Source of the DNA: BS750m-G69 sp964441235
GTDB lineage: Bacteria > Fidelibacterota > UBA2242
Assembly (NCBI GenBank): GCA_964441235.1
Contig: CAYTUQ010000005.1
Location: 62,001-126,000, forward strand
Length of the DNA stretch: 64,000 nucleotides
Reading direction: 5' to 3'
Part shown: piece by piece, positions 36,624 through 45,345 of the stretch
Layout of the letters: every line of letters begins with the position of its first letter
How positions within the stretch are numbered: the first letter of the stretch is position 1
Translations under genes and position numbers: made by a program
Notes under the pieces: model-generated
What the model was told of the DNA's origin: nothing
The model's database searches: none
The model's input: only the letters and a program-made list of their open reading frames with translations

Positions 36624-37025
36624 TTTCAAATTTTCCCGAAGGGATTCCTATGGAACAAATTGCAGATTTCAAATTGCAAATTATAGACGATTTCCCATTT
36701 TGGTGGTGATAACCTCAATCACCGGTTTTATGTCGTAAACTTTGCGAAAGCTGTTCTTATGAAGTTCTCAATGGACAGATATAAATATTCATACTTTATG
36801 GAGTTAACTTTCGCAAAGTTAAGTTGGGAAAAACCTGGATAACCTTTGCACTGCATTTCCAGAGCGTTGAGAAGAATATTTAGAAAAATTGTTGTACAAG
36901 TATCTCAAATATATTAACATCTGGATAAAATGGTATATCTTCAAACTTTTGGAATTAAACATATTTGTACCGCAGTTCCTTCCCTGTCAAAGACGGGAAA
37001 CGTGACTGGCAATACGAAGCCGTAA
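36624..37025. repeat. Spacer with a repeat element and a 13-bp inverted repeat
   Basis: A repeat element TTCCCGAAGGGATTCCTATGG begins at 36634. A perfect 13-bp inverted repeat, AACTTTGCGAAAG at 36738-36750 and its complement at 36808-36820, encloses 57 bp. A GTCAAAGACGGGAAACGTGAC word follows near 36985. No gene is visible. Confidence 0.6.
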
Positions 37026-37250
37026 GGAGAAGAATGGCAATCAGTACCTGAATTTGAAAGGGAAATAGAAAAATATAAAGCATATGCTAAGAATACTTAC
37101 TTAAAGAATAAGAGAATAAATATTAGAATATCGGAAAGAGATTTAAAGAGACTCAAGTCAAAGTCGATTGAAGAAGGTATTCCATATCAAACATTAGTAG
37201 TAAGTATTTTGCATAAATATGTTTCTGGAAAATTACTAGAGCAGAATTAG
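37026..37250 (+). pseudogene. CopG/ribbon-helix-helix antitoxin, N-terminally truncated
   Basis: The frame between TAA 37023 and TAG 37250 codes GEEWQSVPEFEREIEKYKAY, then LKNKRINIRISERDLKRLKS and EEGIPYQTLVVSILHKYVSG, the hallmark of CopG-type antitoxins paired with BrnT/RelE-type toxins. The first part before the EWQSV element is lost and there is no start codon, so it is a remnant. No toxin gene is adjacent. It is followed 50 bp later by an attC-like inverted structure. Confidence 0.75.
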
Positions 37251-37299
37251 GAAATTATAAAAAGATGATATTGATAAAATTGGACTGACCATCGCTTCC

Positions 37300-37437
37300 A
37301 CCTAACAGCGAACGCTGTTGCGTAATTTTGGGATTTCGGAGTTTGGGAAGCATTATTGTCTCCAAGAGATCCCTTTGGGAAAAAGTGAGAGGTTTATTAA
37401 CATAAATTCGCTGTAGGTGAAGCGTATTCCGTTAGAT
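37300..37437. repeat. attC-like imperfect inverted structure
   Basis: The left side reads ACCTAAC-AGCGA-ACGCT (37300-37316) and the right side AGCGT-ATTCC-GTTAGAT (37421-37437). The outer boxes fit RYYYAAC and GTTRRRY, the 5-bp spacers do not pair, and the inner boxes pair exactly. This is the layout of integron attC sites, and its 138-bp span is within their range. A palindromic element lies in the middle. No integrase is in the window, so the call rests on structure. Confidence 0.4.
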
Positions 37438-37458
37438 ACATGAACCCGTCGCTGGCTA

Positions 37459-37539
37459 TCAGAAATCACTATAAGAAAACATTATAACCCCATCCAGATG
37501 ATTTCCCTCTTCATCTGTCGGTAACAATCTGCCTTTGTA
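37459..37539 (-). pseudogene. Duplicated 3' end of the gene at 39146
   Basis: The minus strand reads YKGRLLPTDEEGNHLDGVIM then FSYSDF and TGA. The complete gene at 39146 ends YKGRLLPTNEKGNPLDGVIT then FSYNAF, so 26 codons plus the 3' flank are duplicated. The shared segment continues past the stop (CGCTGGCTAT and flanks), so this is a DNA duplication, not independent coding sequence. A frame read across it at 37482-37706 is spurious. Confidence 0.85.
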
Positions 37540-38021
37540 CAAAGAGTTTGGGAAAAAGAGTGACGGGGTGAGTGTAAAAACGCACATTCCGAATCCCGGT
37601 GGGGAAAGTGTGTTATAAAGTACATGACGGGATTAAGGTTCACTCCGATAAATCCAGTATGCCATTTTAATTCAAGGTCCGATTTAAATTTCTTCTTGTT
37701 TTTCACTCATTGCTTTTGTAATATTCCATTGTATGATGTTATATGATGAAAAATTAGAAAATCAAAAGACATTTTTCCGTGTTTTATATCAAATACGGGA
37801 AATAGGTGGAAGTAAGTCCATGCTATCTCGTCTCGTAGAGATCCCGCCGGGAAAGAGAGACCTCTTCAAGATAGAGACCTCTAAGAGATAAGGTTCATAG
37901 ATGGAAAATTTTATATCTATTGACAATGCTGCAAAATTAATTTATTTTCCCGATAGTGCTTTTTGAAAATATATGTTGAACTAAAAAATTGAAAAAGATA
38001 AATGGTGAAAAAATATAAAAT
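37540..38021. repeat. Spacer upstream of the Panacea operon with repeat elements
   Basis: Elements seen are CCGAATCCCGGTGGGGAAAG near 37590 and a compound one at 37823-37890 with CTCGTAGAGATCCCGCCGGG and two GAGACCTCT words. The minus strand near 37620-37700 reads LKWHTGFIGVNLNPV in one frame, possibly a worn fragment of an exported protein, but I cannot support a gene. Confidence 0.5.
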
Positions 38022-38588
38022 ATGAATACAACAGAATTAAAATTAATCAATGGAATTAAATATTTCGTAAAAAATACAAGGAATGTAGGAAGAACAAAAT
38101 TGTTCAAGTTATTATACTTTTGGGATTTTTTGCATTTTAAAAGATTTGGCACTTCCGTCACTGGTTTAGATTATTTTGCTTACCCTTTTGGGCCTGTTCC
38201 TAGAAAACTATATGATGAAATTTCTACTGATAATCTCTCAGAATTGTTTTATAAGCATTTTAGAATTATCGAGGAGCATGAAGAAGAAAATGATTATAAG
38301 CAATTTAAATTTTTGCTTAAAAATAAAAAAATAGACCTGGATTGGTTATCTCCAAATGAATTAAAAGTTTTAGAAGAAGTCGCTTTTACCTATAAATATT
38401 CAACTGCACAAGAAATGAGTGAAATTACTCATTTAAAAAATACACCATGGGATAAGACAAAAGAAAAAGGTATGTTCTTAGAAATTGACTATTTTTTAGC
38501 TTTAGATGAGGATACTATTCTTGATATAGATACAATAAAAGAAAGATTCCAATTGCAAAAAGAATTACTCACTGATGGCCGAATTTGA
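38022..38588 (+). CDS. Panacea-domain (DUF4065/SocA-like) antitoxin-type protein
   Basis: A 188-residue protein with RTKLFKLLYFWDFLHFKRFG near residue 24 and LDYFAYPFGPVPRKLYDEI near residue 50, the core of the Panacea/DUF4065 family. A later LSPNELKVLEEVAFTYKYST helix matches its second half. Panacea proteins act as antitoxins for very different toxins coded next to them. The next gene overlaps its stop by 14 bases, so that gene is the expected partner. The whole operon lies between two direct repeats. Confidence 0.85.
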   Translation: MNTTELKLINGIKYFVKNTRNVGRTKLFKLLYFWDFLHFKRFGTSVTGLDYFAYPFGPVPRKLYDEISTDNLSELFYKHFRIIEEHEEENDYKQFKFLLKNKKIDLDWLSPNELKVLEEVAFTYKYSTAQEMSEITHLKNTPWDKTKEKGMFLEIDYFLALDEDTILDIDTIKERFQLQKELLTDGRI

Positions 38589-38850
38589 AATTGGTCAAAC
38601 CTTCTTAGATTTAGAATCTACGAATTTTTATGGCACTAAAGGCAAATATTACATCGCCCTTTCTAGTGCGGATTATGATGATGATTTAATTATTTGCTTC
38701 GTTATGAATACCGAGAATCGTATAGATAAATATAAATATGGTTGCAATAAATCAGCTCGAAAATTTATAATTGCATCTAAATCTTTCTCCTTCATTGATC
38801 GTGATACTTCGATTATGCTTAATCAACCTGTTTGTTATAAATTAATTTAG
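38575..38850 (+). CDS. Putative partner (toxin-like) of the Panacea protein, first part, 91 aa
   Basis: The ATG at 38575 overlaps the Panacea gene by 14 bases. The beta-rich protein (GKYYIALSSADYDDDLIICF, then ARKFIIASKSFSFIDRDTSI) is reminiscent of small PemK/MazF-like folds, but I cannot place it firmly. It ends in TAG at 38848-38850, and the next codon is an in-frame ATG, so the coding continues for 48 codons without a frame change. The gene is therefore either truncated by a nonsense change or made in two pieces. Confidence 0.65.
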   Translation: MAEFEIGQTFLDLESTNFYGTKGKYYIALSSADYDDDLIICFVMNTENRIDKYKYGCNKSARKFIIASKSFSFIDRDTSIMLNQPVCYKLI

Positions 38851-38997
38851 ATGTACAAAAACAATATTAATTTATTAGATAAAGCAGACAAAATGTTGTG
38901 CCGTCAGATCAAAAATTGTATTGATATGAATTATATCCCCCCAAAATTTGCTAAAATTATTAATGATTGCTTTAAATCGCAAAAAAATAGCAGTTAA
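38851..38997 (+). CDS. Second part of the Panacea partner, 48 aa
   Basis: It starts with ATG directly after the upstream TAG, in the same frame. The peptide (LLDKADKMLCRQIKNCIDMN, then PPKFAKIINDCFK) is helical and Cys-containing, as expected for the C-terminal part of a small protein rather than an independent gene. No ribosome site is evident except the coupled stop/start. Confidence 0.5.
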   Translation: MYKNNINLLDKADKMLCRQIKNCIDMNYIPPKFAKIINDCFKSQKNSS

Positions 38998-39120
38998 TAA
39001 CTGCGTCAACCCGACACAAGGGTCTTTTAATTTTAAAAAAGAGTATTTGTTAAATCAGGTTACAAAAAAATCTAATATTCTTTTTGTAAACGCCCTTGTA
39101 CGTGTTACGATTTGTTAGTT
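38997..39120. repeat. Inverted structure after the Panacea operon (weak attC-like)
   Basis: AAC-TGCGT-CAACCCGACACAAGGG at 38999-39022 pairs imperfectly, with an extra base, with CGCCCTTGTACGTGTTACG at 39091-39109, followed by GTTAG at 39114. The box layout recalls 37300-37437, but the outer left box does not fit RYYYAAC. It could equally be a terminator-like hairpin. Confidence 0.3.
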
Positions 39121-39145
39121 CACATAGAACTCAGGGCGCTGGCTA

Positions 39146-39859
39146 TTAGAAAGCATTATAAGAAAACGTTATAACCCCATCCAGAGGATTTCCCTTTTCA
39201 TTTGTTGGTAACAATCTGCCTTTATACATAATCAGCCTGTTAGGATTCTCCGTATCAATGTAGAAAAATATAGGCTTAACTAATCTTCTTGCTATCCATG
39301 AAGATGCTTCCATTTTTATCTCATAACACTCTTTGTCATCTACTTTTACCATGCCAATCTGTTTTAACTGAAATCTTTCAGTTGTTGGACGGAGAGGAAC
39401 CAATAATCGAAATAATATTTCCTGACCATTATTGAGCATAGTAAGCTTCTTTATAATAAATATCGGTAGAAAGGAACCGTGAAGTATCAATCCATCTTTT
39501 TTTATGCCTTTTCCCCTGAAATTATTATCAGAATTCCTTTTATACCGCAAAATATATTCATTATTTCTGCCAGTGATTATTTCTTTCCTTCCGGTGCGAT
39601 AGTCCTCCAATTCATACTTCACTATTTCAAAAGACTCGGCTTTATATTCTATTTCTTCTTTTAATATACTATTGCCGGCTTTATCGAAGAAATTTGAATT
39701 CATGTAAGCATTATCACCTTCCTCGATAAACATTCCTCTGCAATGGAAATATATCTCGTTATTTATTTTGTTTTCTGCCTTATATTCTTCCAGAACCTGA
39801 GCCATATTTAATTTTACAGCTGCTGCTAAGCATATTAAACAAACCAATACTTTTATCAT
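39146..39859 (-). CDS. Exported LolA/DUF3108-like envelope protein
   Basis: The start is taken at ATG 39859 (MIKVLVCLICLAAAVKLNMAQ), a clean signal peptide; the longer frame adds 23 residues. The mature 217 residues are beta-rich with IYFHCRGMFIEEG at the start and MVKVDDKECYEIKMEASSW and the RLIMYKGRLLP end typical of LolA- or DUF3108-like lipid-binding barrels. The role is inferred only. Its last 26 codons and flank are duplicated at 37459. It faces the P1 peptidase cluster across a 366-bp spacer. Confidence 0.6.
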   Translation of the reverse strand: MIKVLVCLICLAAAVKLNMAQVLEEYKAENKINNEIYFHCRGMFIEEGDNAYMNSNFFDKAGNSILKEEIEYKAESFEIVKYELEDYRTGRKEIITGRNNEYILRYKRNSDNNFRGKGIKKDGLILHGSFLPIFIIKKLTMLNNGQEILFRLLVPLRPTTERFQLKQIGMVKVDDKECYEIKMEASSWIARRLVKPIFFYIDTENPNRLIMYKGRLLPTNEKGNPLDGVITFSYNAF

Positions 39860-39928
39860 TTTATTTCTATGATAGACCACAGACAACCTCATTATTGAAT
39901 TCATTTTCAAGATTCCGAATAATTTCAC

Positions 39929-40294
39929 AACTTCTCAATATTAAATATACTTCTTGTATTTTATTCTCGTCAACCAAAAAGCGTCTATCTGGTAATACAA
40001 AGCACAGAGCAATACATTCAGGAATTATAACGCAATATTGTTACTTCGCAGAAGTTTCCCCGAAAAATTTAGGGCTAATTCTGGCATTACACTGAAATGA
40101 TTTAACCACCCCTTAATCCCCTTCCGGCAGCTGCCGGAGGAAAGAGGGGAAGTCTATTTAAAAACTTCATAAAATAAGGTTCTAAAAATTCCGAAACTTC
40201 TGAAAACACTTTTCCACTTATAAATGAATATTACCATTATAAAATACAAAATCTTATGTTATATTCATCCATTAATTCTGGGGGAACTTCAGTT
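39929..40294. other. Spacer with a 16-bp perfect palindrome
   Basis: TCCGGCAGCTGCCGGA at 40123-40138 is a perfect palindrome within a CCCCTT / GAGGGG outer pair, a REP-like unit. The remaining sequence is AT-rich and holds no supported gene. Confidence 0.55.
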
Positions 40295-41485
40295 TTACTT
40301 TGATGAAGGCGAGATTAATTTCTTCTGAAGATGAAGTACATTGTATTTTTTACATATTCTAACAACCTCATTAATGGGAATCGCAGGCACGACTCGCCCT
40401 TTTTGACCCTCGACAGTTTTTGCCATTAGCATTGAATTATAAACTGCTTCTTGAGTTGCTTCAACAACAGCATTGAAGAATGGTGTCATTGCGGCATTAG
40501 GTATCAATGGTGGTATAGATATAGGCTTTTTAGTATTATGAGGAATTCTGTATGCTGTGGAAAATGATATAACGTAATCCCCGGAACCATTACTCATACA
40601 AGAACCTGTTCGAGCCAGCCCATAGAGAGCCCGTTTTGCTATACGTTTCAAGTTTCTTGGGGATAAAGGTGCGTCGGTAGCAACGACAATCATACAGGAT
40701 CCATCGCCCTTTTCAAGAGCATTAGCACCCTTTTTTGGTTGTTTAAATTCCCGTCCGACTGGTGCACCATTAATGTCTAAAATTCCCCCATAATTTGATT
40801 GAACCAGAACACCTAATGTATAATGACTGTCATCTTTTTTAGGTACAAGTCTTGAAGCTGTTCCAATCCCACCCTTAAAACCGAAAGCAATAGTGCCAGT
40901 TCCTGCTCCTATGCTGCCTTCTTCGATAGAGCCTGATTTTGCTCTTATGATAGCGTCCAGAACATCCTTTTCTTTAATATTTAACAGGCGAATATCATTA
41001 AGATAACCGTCATTTGTTTCACCGACAATGGCATTTACAGTTCGGACATTCTCATTCCCTGGCTGGTTCAGTATGTATTTTACCACCGCTCTTACGGCGG
41101 TTCCGACATTCAGGGTATTAGTAAGAATGATTGGTGTTTCAATATTGCCCAATTCTTCTACCTGTGTGTAACCGGCAAGCTTACCGAAACCATTTCCCAC
41201 ATATATTGCTGCGGGTACCTTTTCTTGATATATGTTGCCATCATGAGATAGGATAGCGGTTACCCCAGTTCGTACATTATTACCTTGTATAATTGTTTTG
41301 TGCCCAACTTTTACGCCTGGAACATCGGTAATTGCGTTCAATGTGCCCGTTTTCATCACGCCAACTTCAATCCCGATTTCCCTTGCTCTCACCCTCCTGG
41401 AATCATCGCTAAAAGAGGATGCACTATTAAGCATTATTGTGAAAAAAGACAGACAAATGATAAACTTTAAATTATAATTTGACAT
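40295..41485 (-). CDS. P1-family (DmpA/BapA-like) self-processing aminopeptidase, exported
   Basis: The start is ATG 41485 with AGAGGT just upstream. A signal peptide covers about residues 1-25. The S58 family marks are present: VPGVKVGHKT near residue 60, GAGTGTIAFGFKGGIGTASR near 200 and GDGSCMIVVATDAPLSPRN near 265. Autoprocessing is expected at the Gly-Ser of DGSCM, freeing the Ser nucleophile. These enzymes remove N-terminal residues from small or D-/beta-amino-acid peptides. It heads a cluster of peptide-degrading genes. Confidence 0.9.
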   Translation of the reverse strand: MSNYNLKFIICLSFFTIMLNSASSFSDDSRRVRAREIGIEVGVMKTGTLNAITDVPGVKVGHKTIIQGNNVRTGVTAILSHDGNIYQEKVPAAIYVGNGFGKLAGYTQVEELGNIETPIILTNTLNVGTAVRAVVKYILNQPGNENVRTVNAIVGETNDGYLNDIRLLNIKEKDVLDAIIRAKSGSIEEGSIGAGTGTIAFGFKGGIGTASRLVPKKDDSHYTLGVLVQSNYGGILDINGAPVGREFKQPKKGANALEKGDGSCMIVVATDAPLSPRNLKRIAKRALYGLARTGSCMSNGSGDYVISFSTAYRIPHNTKKPISIPPLIPNAAMTPFFNAVVEATQEAVYNSMLMAKTVEGQKGRVVPAIPINEVVRICKKYNVLHLQKKLISPSSK

Positions 41486-41553
41486 AGAACCTCTTTTTAT
41501 GTAAAATTTCAAACAGATAAATAATCTTCTATGTTATTTAACTTCGTTTCTTT

Positions 41554-42327
41554 TTATACATTCATCAAGGGTTTGAGTTTATCCGGATTCACTTCCCTGA
41601 TCAATGCCCTGGCAAGAATTAGTGTAGGGTCTATTATTACAGTTTTCCCTATTTTCTTATCAGTAACTGTAAGAGATATCTCAGTACAGCCCAAAATTAT
41701 TGCTTCAGCTCCTCCATTTTGCAAAAAGCGAATAGCTTCCAATAATTTCTCTTTCGCAATATCGGTCACTGGATTTGATTGGGATTTGATTCCAAATACT
41801 GGATTATAGGTTGCGTCATGCACTATTTCCTGTAAAACTTCATCTGGCAAAATTACATTAATGCCAGCTTTTTCAAAAATATTTGAATATACTTTTGTTT
41901 TATACATCCCAATTGTACCTAACACACCAACATTTCTAACCGTCGGATAATTTTCTAGAATAAAATTCGCAACCTCGCTAATCATATTAATTAGTTTGAC
42001 GCAGCTATTTGCTTTCTTTAGTTCTTCAATTATAACATCGAATATTCGAGGTGAATGGGCTGTATTACATGGGATTCCTATAACACTCGCTCCAATTTCT
42101 TCCAATTTTCTAATGACTCTGAATATTGCATAAGCTGGATTTACGCCTGTTTGTCCTAATAGAAATAAAGTCCTATCTTCTATTTCTTTAGGAATTGACA
42201 GAAGAGCAACTGACAAATGCTCCTGGTCTATGCTTGCAATGGTCTGATCAAAAATTTTCCTGACTAAGTCAAGCCCCGCATAAGAACCGACTCCACCTAC
42301 AATACCTATTATATTTTCGTTGTTCAT
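41554..42327 (-). CDS. Aspartate/glutamate racemase family protein
   Basis: Start at ATG 42327; the longer frame uses TTG. The protein (257 residues) has IGIVGGVGSYAGLDL at the start, the first catalytic Cys in IGIPCNTAHSP near residue 80 and the second in ILGCTEISLTV near 192. Both Cys are present, so a PLP-independent racemase or isomerase is likely. It lies between the P1 peptidase and the C69 dipeptidase, which suggests work on peptide-derived amino acids. Confidence 0.88.
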   Translation of the reverse strand: MNNENIIGIVGGVGSYAGLDLVRKIFDQTIASIDQEHLSVALLSIPKEIEDRTLFLLGQTGVNPAYAIFRVIRKLEEIGASVIGIPCNTAHSPRIFDVIIEELKKANSCVKLINMISEVANFILENYPTVRNVGVLGTIGMYKTKVYSNIFEKAGINVILPDEVLQEIVHDATYNPVFGIKSQSNPVTDIAKEKLLEAIRFLQNGGAEAIILGCTEISLTVTDKKIGKTVIIDPTLILARALIREVNPDKLKPLMNV

Positions 42328-42336
42328 TGCTTTCAA

Positions 42337-42652
42337 GAATTAGCCCAATAAAAAGATTCACATAATGGTGTATATAACTTGAGACTACTTAGCACCACCA
42401 TCTTTTAATAATACAAATCAAACTTTATTAAACAAAGAAATTCCCAAAAAATTAGCGCCGCCCATAATTTGTCAAGTTGAAGCAATTTTCACCAGGCACA
42501 TTTTATTTTGGAGCAGTCAGCTTTTCAAAATGCTGCTACTTTATTTTGAGTCGTCGTTAAGTTTAGGGGGTGTGATGATATAACCTTAACATATTTATAT
42601 TGTAATTTCATAAATAACAAAATGATAAATTATAATGAATGAAAACTTCATT
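42337..42652. other. Spacer, no gene seen
   Basis: A 316-bp AT-rich spacer between the racemase and C69 genes. I see no RNA gene, strong hairpin or coding remnant. Confidence 0.5.
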
Positions 42653-44110
42653 CTATCGCACCCCCTTAGATAATGATAAAGCTTTTGTCGCTAATTTGGA
42701 AGTGTAATTAGTAAGCATTTTTTTAGCTTTCTTTGGATTTCTCTTATAAACCGAGAGGACTTTTTCTTCAAAAGCATCCTGTTTTTCAAATATCTCTTTT
42801 TCAAATGCAGTTTTTTGGTCTCTGACTTTGTCTATTAAATCACCATAGTTATTATCTATTTCTTCAGTGTAATTAACAAATACCCAAAAAGCATGAGACT
42901 TTGATCTTTCATAAATATTTTCAATAGAGGCAAAATGTTGCTCAAGAGCTTCAGTATAATTACCCCCGGAGTATTTATCAGGAATACTATTTATCCCGCA
43001 ATACCATGGAATAAAAGGCTGGATGCATGATCTCCGGGGAGCGATCCATAAAACAGAACCTATATCTGTTGGTAACCAATTACGCAATTGAGCAACAAAT
43101 CCATATTGATTTGAGGCAGAGCAAATTCTCATTATAACATTTTCATGAGGATTCCCGGCGTTATAATCCGGATGCATTTCTAATTGTGTTCCCTCATAAT
43201 GGTTCTGCAAAATGAGCATAACGTCCTGAATTGCGAGTTTATTTTGGGATTTAAAGGAAAAAGGGAATTCAGCGTAAAAATCATATTGTTTTTCTGACAA
43301 CAAATTTAAGGCATGCCATTTTCTTGCAATATTCCCCATAGAGTTCAAACTGGCAGGGCTGCCGTAAGCCGTTCTAAAATTAAATTCTTTACCGGATTCA
43401 GGGTCGTACCATCCTTTTTGAGTTGCATAGTTTACAATATCAGGTGAACCTAAAAAATCTAAAGTGTCCGCTAAGTCTATTTCTTCAATTGTGTAATAAT
43501 TCGGAATAATTGCAACCTGATCATCAGGTATTCTTTGTGCAACCCAATGTTTTCCCTTTACAACCGACATAATCCAGGCTTGTTCAGGATCGGCTATACA
43601 ATAACTTCTGCCTGAATATGAATATCCAATACTATCAATAATCTCCCCTGCAATTTTTACAGCTTCTTTAGCTGATTTGGCTCGTTCAATCATAATCCTT
43701 CTCAAATAATAGCCAATTCCACCATTTATCAATTCACCTTCAGTTTCTTTGGATTGACACCCATCCGAAGTAATTGTCACTCCCCATTCATTCATATAAC
43801 TATCTGAGAAGTCAAAGCCTGGCATTTCCAACCAAATAAAACTGTAGGTTTCATTTGACTGATCTATTTGACCTCCATTCTTAAGTTCTATTTTCGTTCC
43901 CGGCTTATGGGTAAGTCGTGGGACTTTATACCAGTCAACCAATAATTTTCCATAATCGTCCTCATTGTGTGCTAGTATTGTAGAGCCGTCTTTTGTAGCC
44001 TTTTTGCCGACTAAAATTGAGAAGCAGTTGAATTCTGTCTGAGCATAAGCATTTTGAATACTTAAGATTAGTACAGTAAAACATATCAGTTTAATGAGTA
44101 ATTTTTTCAT
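42653..44110 (-). CDS. C69-family (NTN) dipeptidase, exported
   Basis: A 485-residue protein with a signal peptide at residues 1-23 (ending NAYAQ). The mature part starts near the Cys in FNCFSILVGKKATKDGST, where C69 peptidases expose an N-terminal Cys nucleophile after processing. The ILAHNEDDYG motif follows, matching the family. They cleave dipeptides. Its 5' end overlaps the alpha/beta hydrolase gene by 20 bp, so the two are co-transcribed. Confidence 0.9.
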   Translation of the reverse strand: MKKLLIKLICFTVLILSIQNAYAQTEFNCFSILVGKKATKDGSTILAHNEDDYGKLLVDWYKVPRLTHKPGTKIELKNGGQIDQSNETYSFIWLEMPGFDFSDSYMNEWGVTITSDGCQSKETEGELINGGIGYYLRRIMIERAKSAKEAVKIAGEIIDSIGYSYSGRSYCIADPEQAWIMSVVKGKHWVAQRIPDDQVAIIPNYYTIEEIDLADTLDFLGSPDIVNYATQKGWYDPESGKEFNFRTAYGSPASLNSMGNIARKWHALNLLSEKQYDFYAEFPFSFKSQNKLAIQDVMLILQNHYEGTQLEMHPDYNAGNPHENVIMRICSASNQYGFVAQLRNWLPTDIGSVLWIAPRRSCIQPFIPWYCGINSIPDKYSGGNYTEALEQHFASIENIYERSKSHAFWVFVNYTEEIDNNYGDLIDKVRDQKTAFEKEIFEKQDAFEEKVLSVYKRNPKKAKKMLTNYTSKLATKALSLSKGVR

Positions 44111-45233
44111 TGATATAGACCTTTCCTAATATTTTGTTGACCATTACATCATGAAATTTTTCCAGTTCCTCTAATTCAGGATAATGTCCGGAATGCTCAA
44201 ACCAAATAAAATCTTTTCCTTTAGATGCTTGCAATTTCTGATAATAATTCTCAACTATTTCCGATGGTGTAAAATAGTCATATCGTCCTGAAAGAAAATA
44301 CACCGGTATTTCTACCATGGGAACTTGCTCGAATAGATTTATTTTATAAAATTCATCATTCCATAAGCATTTAATCGAGAAAAACGGATCCATTCCCGTC
44401 TTAAAGATATCTATTAAAGAATATTCAGGAGTTGATAACAATTTTTTCCGGTAATTTATTCGTTTTTTATTGAATTTCTCAGCCATTATCGCTTTATAAA
44501 ATCCTGTAAGCCACTTTCGCTGAATAATTAGTTCTTCATAATTATAAGGAGGATTGCCAATTTTTTTCAGGCTCTTCAATGCCTCTTCATTTCCAAATCT
44601 TTCGGCAATTTTAAGAGTATATTGATAGGAAATACTATCATTCTCTAACGGATAAACCATCTGCCCAATTCCAACATAGGCATAAAATAATTCAGGATGA
44701 CGTTTAGCAGTAAGCAATCCGATCAAACTTCCCCAGGAACGCCCAACAATATATATCCTGGGTACTTTAAAACGATCTTTCAGAATCTTTGAAAGTTCAA
44801 ATGTGTCCGATATAAGTTGCTCTATCGTCATCGATTCCAAAGGAATAGAAGGATTAAAAGACTTACCGGTTCCTCTCTGTTCCCAATACACCATAACAAA
44901 ATGCTGTTCTAATTTTGCTGTAACACCGATATCTCGTACATAAGTAAATAGCGGAGCCCCCGGGCCCCCGTGTAAAAAAAGCAAAACAGGATTTGACCTA
45001 TCCCACCCTCGGATTAGAACCCATTGATCAATTCCGCCTAAAGTTATTTTCTCAAGAGAACTAATACCGTCAGGTGTGATAATATTGGTTCTCTCATTAA
45101 CCTGATTTTGTAAATATTTATGATAAGCGAAAAAACCAGTCCACAGCATAATGAATAGTATCAAAATTATTGGAATTACCCATTTTTGAATCGCTGAGAT
45201 ATTTCTTAATAATTCTGGTTTGAATTTTACCAT
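44091..45233 (-). CDS. Alpha/beta hydrolase, prolyl-iminopeptidase-like, membrane-anchored
   Basis: A 380-residue protein with an N-terminal transmembrane segment at about 17-36, then the hydrolase domain: FLHGGPGAPLF (oxyanion HGGPG), YWEQRGTGKSF, nucleophile GRSWGSLIGL near residue 168, and the C-terminal HSGHYPELEE His. These are the marks of the proline iminopeptidase subfamily, which removes N-terminal residues such as Pro. It leads the four-gene peptide cluster. Confidence 0.85.
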   Translation of the reverse strand: MVKFKPELLRNISAIQKWVIPIILILFIMLWTGFFAYHKYLQNQVNERTNIITPDGISSLEKITLGGIDQWVLIRGWDRSNPVLLFLHGGPGAPLFTYVRDIGVTAKLEQHFVMVYWEQRGTGKSFNPSIPLESMTIEQLISDTFELSKILKDRFKVPRIYIVGRSWGSLIGLLTAKRHPELFYAYVGIGQMVYPLENDSISYQYTLKIAERFGNEEALKSLKKIGNPPYNYEELIIQRKWLTGFYKAIMAEKFNKKRINYRKKLLSTPEYSLIDIFKTGMDPFFSIKCLWNDEFYKINLFEQVPMVEIPVYFLSGRYDYFTPSEIVENYYQKLQASKGKDFIWFEHSGHYPELEELEKFHDVMVNKILGKVYINEKITH

Positions 45234-45281
45234 GAGTTAATTTTAAAGCCCTATATTTCTCACACCTAATACATTTTGATA

Positions 45282-45345
45282 CCCATGATTATCTCATCTC
45301 GAAGAGACCTCTCTGAGGAAGAGACTCCGCTGGAGAAATCATGGG
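45282..45345. repeat. Palindromic element nested within CCCATGATT / AATCATGGG arms
   Basis: Perfect 9-bp arms at 45282-45290 and 45337-45345 enclose a 46-bp centre with CTCGAAGAGACCTC and GACTCCGCTGGAG, related to other repeat cores. The arms continue imperfectly as ATACC / GGTAT. The remaining 333-bp spacer has no gene. Confidence 0.75.

Noticed and set aside
37482..37706. 74-codon minus-strand frame
   Set aside because: It reads the duplicated gene end in the wrong frame and crosses a repeat element.
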